Position numbers and translations under genes: made by a program. DNA of 11,079 nt from Bacteroidota bacterium (lineage in GTDB: Bacteria > Bacteroidota > Ignavibacteria > UBA10030 > UBA8401): assembly GCA_030824175.1 (NCBI GenBank), contig JAVBYH010000361.1, forward strand, positions 1-11,079. The letters run 5' to 3'. Under the pieces are notes generated by a model. The model did not search any database. It was not told where the DNA came from and was given only the letters and a program-made list of their open reading frames with translations. Positions 6,287 through 11,079 of this stretch are shown piece by piece; within the stretch, counting starts at the first letter, position 1; each line of letters starts with the position of its first letter.

Positions 6287-7841
6287 ATTTGCTCCTCCAG
6301 AATTGCGCCTCGACGGCTCGTTCCGTCCGTGCGTACTCCGGTGCAAGGCGCCGCAGCGCGCTTGCCGGATCGAAGAGGATCTCCCCGAGCGCGAGCGGAT
6401 TCTCTTCCGTCATCCAGGATTCACGCATCCATTCAAGATAATAGCCCCGGCTCTCCAGGAACAATCCGAAATTCTTTGCGCTGTCCGGCAGCTCGAATCT
6501 CATCGAGTATGAGTCGCCCGGTTTCGTGACGAGCGAGTTCGCGGGATCAGCGAGCATGTGGCGCGCGATGTCGTCGACGACGCCGTCTCTCGACACGCTC
6601 GCCGGTGCAATGCGTAGCGGCTCCATGGCGCCGGCTATGCGCGTCAGGTTCACATTGTCGATCCTCCAATAGCCTTTCGTCAGTTCGAGCCGGACGCGAA
6701 CGGTGCGTTCCGCAGTGGGGGGAAGGGGAATGAGATGGATGTCCGTGGCAAGCGGACCGTATTCGAGCACCGAGCCGGCCTTCTTCCATCCCTCCGCGCT
6801 GTCCGCTACGAATACGTCGATGCCGCCGAGAAGCGATTCGAGCGCGTCCATCGGCTCGTTGGCCCCGCTGCGTTCCATCTCGGCAAACCACTGGCCGACA
6901 TCCTTTCCCATGAACCCGAGCGTCTTGTAGAAGAGGAACGTCGTCATGAGGCTCTGCCTGCATCCGATGACGATGCCGCTCGTGTCGCCCGGAACGCTTT
7001 CAAATTCGAGTTCGATCGTTTCCTTTGCCGCGAGGTCCGTCGAATCCGCATGGCGCGTGCGTTCACGATTGTCGGCGGCGGAGATCGCGGCGAGACAATC
7101 GCCTTCCTCAGCAACGGCGCGAACCGGCGGGCGGAGGCCGTAGCATTCGCGGTACGCGCCCTTGTTATCCTTGTAGATCGATGAGCCTTCGTGTTTTGGT
7201 ACCGCGAGCAGATTCACCGACCGGACGATGTGGGTTTCGAGCGCCTCGTTGCGCATTTCGATTGTCACATGCCGTGTATCGAGCGGTACATCGCCAAGGG
7301 CATCGCAATCCGTCGCCTCGAGCGACGGGGCGATGCTCGCCGAGAAGCCTTCGGCCCGCGGCCTCAGTGTGTCGATGTCCGATACATAGAAGGTCGGGCA
7401 CGAACCGAAGCACGTTTTCGGCGACGTAATGCAGAACGCCGCCACCGCCCCAACCACATACGTGAAGATCGTTAGGGCGCTCTCGGTGTTCGAATAGGAT
7501 AATTCGTTCGTTTCGATGATGAGCACGGAGTCGAGTCCGACCGAGAACGCGCCCGTGCCGATCGTGTCGCGTTTCGCGGAATAGAGCAGGCCCTTGCCCG
7601 CGATGCTGCGCGCGGCGCGGTCTGACGACCACGAGTCCAGGAGCGCCAGCGTCCCGTCCTTCATATGCAGCTTGATGTAGGGCGATGCTTTCTGCAATGC
7701 TGTCGATGCGGAATCGGAGGACTCGTTGAAGGACGACGGAGTATAAGTCCGGCGTTCGAGATTGTCGAAGGCGTGGCCGCAGCCTTCGACAAGCACGAAC
7801 GCCGTCAGAATGAGGGGGAGCAGGAGCGATTGAAAGGACAT
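6276..7841 (-). CDS. Large putative lipoprotein with CFGSCPTFY motif, unknown function
   Basis: The product has 521 residues from the ATG at 7841. The frame extends 22 codons further upstream, but only this start puts the hydrophobic core and VEGC (Cys21) at the N-terminus; a weak GGAA precedes it. Glu at position -2 of the lipobox is unusual. Features seen: a beta-rich segment with IKLHMKDGTLALLDSW (about 56-71), a hydrophobic stretch (about 122-138), then directly a Cys-rich CFGSCPTFYVSD motif (about 144-155). GFSASIAPSLEA and NEALETHIVRSVNLLA (about 165-214) follow. A C-terminal region contains YWRIDNVNLTRI and GYYLEWMRESW. I recall similar SCPTFY/EALETH proteins in FCB-group genomes, always of unknown function. 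It is the first of two overlapping genes and starts 125 nt below the T9SS protein gene, with a palindromic element between them. Confidence 0.8.
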   Translation of the reverse strand: MSFQSLLLPLILTAFVLVEGCGHAFDNLERRTYTPSSFNESSDSASTALQKASPYIKLHMKDGTLALLDSWSSDRAARSIAGKGLLYSAKRDTIGTGAFSVGLDSVLIIETNELSYSNTESALTIFTYVVGAVAAFCITSPKTCFGSCPTFYVSDIDTLRPRAEGFSASIAPSLEATDCDALGDVPLDTRHVTIEMRNEALETHIVRSVNLLAVPKHEGSSIYKDNKGAYRECYGLRPPVRAVAEEGDCLAAISAADNRERTRHADSTDLAAKETIELEFESVPGDTSGIVIGCRQSLMTTFLFYKTLGFMGKDVGQWFAEMERSGANEPMDALESLLGGIDVFVADSAEGWKKAGSVLEYGPLATDIHLIPLPPTAERTVRVRLELTKGYWRIDNVNLTRIAGAMEPLRIAPASVSRDGVVDDIARHMLADPANSLVTKPGDSYSMRFELPDSAKNFGLFLESRGYYLEWMRESWMTEENPLALGEILFDPASALRRLAPEYARTERAVEAQFWRSKYAR

Positions 7842-7866
7842 CAATTTCCAATCATGTTGTTTATAT

Positions 7867-7945
7867 TGTAGGGCGAAATGATATTTCGCCCCGTCGACCG
7901 ATCGCACCCAGTTCGAACTGGGGCGGAACGCCGTTTCGCCCTACA
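7867..7945. repeat. 79-bp compound palindromic element (REP/MITE-like)
   Basis: The ends are a perfect 12-bp inverted repeat, TGTAGGGCGAAA (7867-7878) and TTTCGCCCTACA (7934-7945). Inside are three further palindromes: GGGCGAAAT-gat-ATTTCGCCC (7871-7891), the perfect 16-mer CCCAGTTCGAACTGGG (7907-7922), and GGGCGGAAC-gcc-GTTTCGCCC with one mismatch (7921-7941). It fills the gap between the T9SS protein gene and the lipoprotein pair. Its form matches non-coding repetitive palindromic elements or a MITE; GTAGGGGCG-type palindromes are a recurring intergenic repeat in many genomes. It may also stop or attenuate transcription leaving the T9SS gene. Only one copy is visible here, so repetitiveness is inferred. 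Confidence 0.65.
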
Positions 7946-7965
7946 CGGTCATGCATACCCTGTCG

Positions 7966-9834
7966 TTATTTCACGAGCATCATCTTCATCGATTTCTCGA
8001 CGTAATCCGTCTTCATCGTGCAGATGTACGTGCCCGACGAGACGGCCGCACCGTTATTGTCCGTGCCGTTCCATGAAACGGAATGCGAGCCGTTCGTGAA
8101 TTCCTCATTGTTAACGAGCGTGCGCACTTCCTTACCGAGCACGTCGAATACCTTCACCGTTATCTTTTTCGTCAGGGGCAGGGTGAACGTGATCTGCGTC
8201 GACGGATTGAACGGATTCGGATAATTCTGGTGGAGCTGGTAGTCGTCCGGCGTAATGAGTGACAGCGGGTGCGCTTCGATAACGCCTGTCGTCGCGCTGC
8301 GTTCCAGGACCTGCAGCGTGTAGCGCTTCGGATTCATCACGTTGTACGACGTCTCATCATACGCGCTCTTTGACGCGTTCCAGGTGCGTTTGGTGATCGC
8401 GATGCTGTCGGCGGTGGACACGTTCCACGGCTGTATGCCGGTGATGATTTCTTCGCGTCCGTTATTGTCGATGTCCACTCCGCCGACGAATTTCGACGGG
8501 AAGAAGAGGTTCACAGTGCGCGAGGTCGTGTCGATCCTGCCGAGAGAATCGCGGATCGTGAGCGCCTGATAGATCGTCGAATCGCCCTTATAGAGGATGC
8601 TGGACTTCCAATTCGCCGGATTTTTCTTGTCGCCGCCCTGGAATTCGGCGGAGAGGATCGTCTGTCCGAGAGCCGCGACCGACGCGTAGATGTTCGGCTT
8701 TCCGTTGCCGTCCATGTCGCCGGAGCCGATGCCCCACACGGCGTACTTCGTGTATGGACTGAGATCGATCGCTGTTACATTCTTGGCGACATCGATCTCC
8801 GAGACGCTCTCGCCGCTGCCGTACGAGATCATGTGAATGAGCCCGAAGACGGTTGTATCACCTGTGGAGGTGGGGAAGTAGATTTCGTCGCGGCCGTCCT
8901 TGTCGATATCCGTCGTCGTCCCGCCGAAATATGCAACGGCATCGACGCCGGGCGAAAGGATCGCCGATTGTTTCAAATTCGTCGTATCGGCGATTGCATA
9001 CGCATTGGCGCCGGTCGATCGGACGATGGTCACCGTTTTATTGATCCACGCCTGCATGATCACTTCTTTCGACGTGCCGCCGTTGAGATTGGCGACATTC
9101 ATCGAGAATGCGCTGCCGCCGGCCATGCCCCACGTGGCGAGCTCCGGCCGGGCCTTCATGAACTCCATCGTGAATCCGCTGAACCCGGGATCGTTCACGG
9201 TCCAGTCGCCGTCCGCGCCGATGATCATATATTTATTCTCCGCGGGAAGCGACCCGCGGTATGCGAGCACGAGCTCCTGCGCGCCGTCTCCGTCGACATC
9301 GGCGACTTCCATGTGCTCCGTGTAATTATTGCCGCCGGCGCTCCGTGTGAAATCCGGAACGTTGTTCGGACCGCAGAGTTGCGAGGCCTTCGTGCCGAAG
9401 TTGTTGCTGCCCTTCACACCGTCCCACTCGAACACGTAGACGCCGTTGTTATTGCTTTCAAAGATGACTTCCTTCTTCCCGTCGTTGTCGAGATCGCCGA
9501 AGAGCACATTGCGGGGACTGTTGTAGCCGCCGCCCATCGTCGGGGTCGTGTCGACCTTCGGGGATGTCCAGACGAGTTCAAGCGTGTTCGCCGTTGCGGA
9601 AGGAGTGAAGATACAGACGCGGCCCTTGTCGAAGTAATTCGTGGCAGCGATGAGCGTCTTGCCGTCGCCGGAAAGATCCTTCACGACAGCCACGCACCGG
9701 ATGCTCGTCAGACCGCGGAGGATGGGATCGGTGAGCGGGTAGTTATAATAGCGGGTCGTCTTAATATTCGTTTGGGCCCATCCTGTGTTCATGATCATGC
9801 CGCATAATGCCGCCAACAGAAGAAGTCGTTTCAT
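7966..9834 (-). CDS. T9SS-exported FG-GAP/VCBS beta-propeller protein
   Basis: The product has 622 residues. The ATG at 9834 is preceded by AGGAG, seven bases away, and opens a signal peptide ending GWA (about residue 20). Six Ca2+-binding DxDxDG-type loops lie at residues 53 (DLSGDG), 114 (DLDNDG), 179 (DVDGDG), 309 (DIDKDG), 373 (DMDGNG) and 454 (DIDNNG). A degenerate seventh, NLNGG, lies at 249. Their spacing of 60-81 residues indicates seven blades of an integrin-alpha-like FG-GAP propeller. Residues 532-622 are a C-terminal FlgD-Ig-like/T9SS type A sorting domain: YQLHQNYPNPFNPST, then VKVFDVLGKEVRTLV, GTYICTMK and a basic end. Such proteins are taken across the outer membrane by the type IX system and released or anchored at the surface. 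The propeller probably binds a ligand or substrate. No enzymatic domain was seen. Confidence 0.9.
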   Translation of the reverse strand: MKRLLLLAALCGMIMNTGWAQTNIKTTRYYNYPLTDPILRGLTSIRCVAVVKDLSGDGKTLIAATNYFDKGRVCIFTPSATANTLELVWTSPKVDTTPTMGGGYNSPRNVLFGDLDNDGKKEVIFESNNNGVYVFEWDGVKGSNNFGTKASQLCGPNNVPDFTRSAGGNNYTEHMEVADVDGDGAQELVLAYRGSLPAENKYMIIGADGDWTVNDPGFSGFTMEFMKARPELATWGMAGGSAFSMNVANLNGGTSKEVIMQAWINKTVTIVRSTGANAYAIADTTNLKQSAILSPGVDAVAYFGGTTTDIDKDGRDEIYFPTSTGDTTVFGLIHMISYGSGESVSEIDVAKNVTAIDLSPYTKYAVWGIGSGDMDGNGKPNIYASVAALGQTILSAEFQGGDKKNPANWKSSILYKGDSTIYQALTIRDSLGRIDTTSRTVNLFFPSKFVGGVDIDNNGREEIITGIQPWNVSTADSIAITKRTWNASKSAYDETSYNVMNPKRYTLQVLERSATTGVIEAHPLSLITPDDYQLHQNYPNPFNPSTQITFTLPLTKKITVKVFDVLGKEVRTLVNNEEFTNGSHSVSWNGTDNNGAAVSSGTYICTMKTDYVEKSMKMMLVK

Positions 9835-9893
9835 CGTGTCGCTCCTATATTTTTATGGGTAAATATTGTTAGTCGCAGTAAAACGTATCATGA

Positions 9894-9922
9894 AGTGTAC
9901 GTATTAATTAAATGGTTTTCAA
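9894..9922 (-). promoter_or_regulatory. Candidate sigma70-type promoter for the T9SS protein gene
   Basis: On the minus strand, TTGAAA (complement of 9917-9922) is followed after 17 bases by TACACT (complement of 9894-9899). The first box matches five of six and the second four of six consensus positions. Transcription would begin near 9887, giving a leader of about 50 bases before the ATG at 9834. The surrounding sequence is AT-rich, so a chance match is possible. Confidence 0.35.
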
Positions 9923-10254
9923 TGGAGAAGAGAAAAGAAAACAAGATGAAGACAAAACTTTCCCTAATAAAACACATTTAAGTGAATTACTACTGCTCTG
10001 GCTGACTGAGGAAAAACTCAATCAAATATACACCCAAAGTCCTATTGGCGAACCATTTAAAAAAAATACTGAATGAAGCGAGAGGAAAACAGCATTTTCC
10101 CGTAGTCATTGAAAATAACACTGTTATGCATCTTCGAATGATACGATGTGTTTCCTCTTTTCCAAAACTATTAGGGACGCCAGTCATGGCGCGATGGCTG
10201 TTACAGCCGAAACGAATCCGTCTAGTAAGCATAAAATACTCTACATATCGGTAA
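9912..10254 (+). pseudogene. Possible small frameshifted gene, unrecognised
   Basis: A 54-codon frame runs from ATG 9912 to TGA 10074-10076. Its later part reads like protein (LSELLLLWLTEEKLNQIY, then TQSPIGEPFKK). It breaks right after a run of eight A (10059-10066). If the run had seven A, the frame would continue as ILNEARGKQHFPVVIENN and on to the stop at 10252-10254, giving about 113 residues. No Shine-Dalgarno site was found and no family is recognised. A minus-strand frame (10313-9990) covers the same stretch, but its Cys/Arg/Phe-rich content looks like antisense noise. It could equally be non-coding. Confidence 0.2.
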
Positions 10255-10574
10255 TAATATTGATTAATGTCAACAGTAAAAATGAATATACGACTTAATA
10301 GCACTAAATTCAAATTTTTGACCGATGTGGAAAATCTATATTTTCGCGTTACTCTGACATAGTCTTATAATAACCTTTCAATAAAATTAGTTAATTGTTT
10401 ATGAGTTATTTGGCTTTATTCCGATTAATTTGCTTTTTATACAAATCTAACACATATTTTACCGCCAAAGTATACGATTGATGCAGGAGCATTATTCTCC
10501 ACATACAACAAGAGGTATGGAGATACCGATATGTGTTCTAGAGTTAATTGCTCCATGTCAGTGCGAATCGACCC

Positions 10575-10617
10575 TATACAATTTGTATATTTCTGGTAAA
10601 ATAATTAATTAATTATT
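10575..10617. promoter_or_regulatory. Paired AT-rich palindromes upstream of the right-edge lipoprotein gene
   Basis: TATACAA-t-TTGTATA (10575-10589) is a 15-bp palindrome with one central base, and AATAATTAATTAATTATT (10600-10617) is a perfect 18-bp palindrome. Between them, TAAAAT (10597-10602) could act as a -10 box and overlaps the second palindrome. The position, 20 to 60 bases before the ATG at 10638, fits operator sites over a promoter. AT-rich sequence gives palindromes by chance more easily, so the role is tentative. Confidence 0.3.
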
Positions 10618-10637
10618 ACAAATATGAAGGAGGTATT

Positions 10638-11079
10638 ATGAAGCATGTTTTTCACTTCTGCTCAATCGCACTTTTATTGACAGTGGCCGGTTGTGACAGA
10701 AATAACAATAACATTGTCAACGAAGAACCTAAGTCTCAGCAAATGCAACTTTCCATTGACAATTGTGGGGGTACCCTGGGAGGCTCTATTCCTCAATCGA
10801 TAACAGCAGTGGAAGGAAAATATATCGTAACAGATTGGCGTGATTGGTCTGGTGCAAACCTCAGTCGCACTATCACGGAGGGTGATTGGATCGCTTCGGG
10901 GGCAGCATCAAATACTGCATTTGAAAAAAATGTATCAATAACTTCTTCCGATTGGCAATACGATGAGCATTATGACCCTTATGGTAGGTTTTATGTCACC
11001 GTGAGCGTGAATGGCGTTATCGTTATCGACCAACAAATTTATGGCACTTTTAATCCCAGCTATTCTGCTGATATTGTAG
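10638..11079 (+). CDS. Small lipoprotein of unknown function, partial (3' end outside window)
   Basis: The frame is open from ATG 10638 to the right edge (147 codons), without a stop. A near-perfect AAGGAGGT (10627-10634) stands just before the start, the strongest ribosome site in the window. The N-terminus is a lipoprotein signal, MKHVFHFCSIALLLTVAGC, with Cys19 as the lipidated residue. An Asn-rich tether follows (DRNNNNIVNEEPKS). The rest is beta-rich and rich in Trp, Tyr and Gly, with recurring DW pairs (VTDWRDWSG, EGDWIASG, SSDWQYDEHY) and FYVTVSVNGVIVIDQQIYG. It suggests a small secreted beta-sandwich, but I recognise no family. Codon use is more AT-rich than in the genes to the left, and it lies next to the AT-rich region, so recent acquisition is possible. 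Confidence 0.8.
   Translation, partial: MKHVFHFCSIALLLTVAGCDRNNNNIVNEEPKSQQMQLSIDNCGGTLGGSIPQSITAVEGKYIVTDWRDWSGANLSRTITEGDWIASGAASNTAFEKNVSITSSDWQYDEHYDPYGRFYVTVSVNGVIVIDQQIYGTFNPSYSADIV

Larger units (their letters stand above)
9835..10637. other. AT-rich region without a convincing gene
   Basis: About 800 bp separate the divergent T9SS protein and right-edge lipoprotein genes. Composition drops sharply: 10381-10440 has 12 G/C of 60, while 5281-5340 inside the esterase gene has 35 of 60. The left part holds a candidate minus-strand promoter and a possible broken small plus-strand gene. From 10255 to 10570 I see no gene. Only minor inverted repeats occur there: GGTAT-ggag-ATACC at 10514-10527, and AACACATAT/ATATGTGTT at 10449-10457 and 10529-10537. 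The right end holds two palindromes upstream of the lipoprotein gene. Confidence 0.7.

Noticed and set aside
7867..7945. CRISPR repeat or tRNA-like structure
   Set aside because: There is no regular repeat-spacer array and no cloverleaf or anticodon arm. The structure is nested inverted repeats only.
8833..9807. 324-codon plus-strand open frame opposite the T9SS protein
   Set aside because: It has an Arg/His/Ala-rich antisense composition and no domain. The minus strand has a signal peptide, calcium loops and a sorting domain.
9990..10313. 107-codon minus-strand open frame in the AT-rich region
   Set aside because: Its residue make-up (many Arg, Cys, Phe, Ser) is unlike an AT-rich gene, it has no ribosome site that I can see, and it overlaps the more protein-like plus-strand frames.
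1..11079. DGR template repeat or reverse transcriptase inside the window
   Set aside because: I looked for a second copy of the LGFRC-end sequence on both strands and for reverse-transcriptase motifs and found neither. Any DGR would have to act from elsewhere.

Overview
The window looks like a chromosome fragment from the Fibrobacterota-Chlorobiota-Bacteroidota (FCB) group, probably an Ignavibacteria-like or related uncultured lineage. The best evidence is a secreted protein ending in a type IX secretion (T9SS) sorting domain with the NYPNPFNPST motif. Most genes are GC-rich, and nearly every product has a Sec or lipoprotein signal. Several genes have clear Shine-Dalgarno sites, which argues against classical Bacteroidetes. 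No mobile-element gene, tRNA, rRNA or CRISPR array was seen.

Layout. (1) At the left edge, on the minus strand, is the start of a DUF2807 (head GIN domain) lipoprotein, cut by the window. (2) A 193-nt divergent intergenic region leads into a plus-strand run of three genes (481-5677): an FGE-sulfatase-fold lipoprotein, a secreted right-handed beta-helix protein resembling GH141 glycosidases, and a secreted protein joining a CBM9-like domain to an alpha/beta-hydrolase esterase. The last two look like polysaccharide-processing enzymes. (3) This run meets a minus-strand group head to head with no spacer (stops at 5677/5678). Reading from the right, that group is a T9SS-exported seven-bladed FG-GAP propeller protein, a 79-bp palindromic repeat element, and two overlapping lipoprotein genes of unknown function. 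(4) From about 9,850 the base composition becomes strongly AT-rich. About 800 bp without a convincing gene is followed by a small lipoprotein gene that runs off the right edge.

Most interesting point. The C-terminal end of the FGE-fold lipoprotein (residues 264-288) looks like the variable region of a diversity-generating retroelement (DGR) target. Conserved framework residues (RGGSF, CR, R, P, R, GFRC) alternate with codons that nearly all end in C or T and encode Asn, Tyr, Ser, Asp or Phe, as expected from adenine-directed mutagenesis of AAC/AAT template codons. The first of the two catalytic FGE cysteines is also absent, so a ligand-binding role (compare the Treponema lipoprotein TvpA) is more likely than sulfatase maturation. 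No template repeat or reverse transcriptase is in this window, so this remains a hypothesis that a genome search can test.
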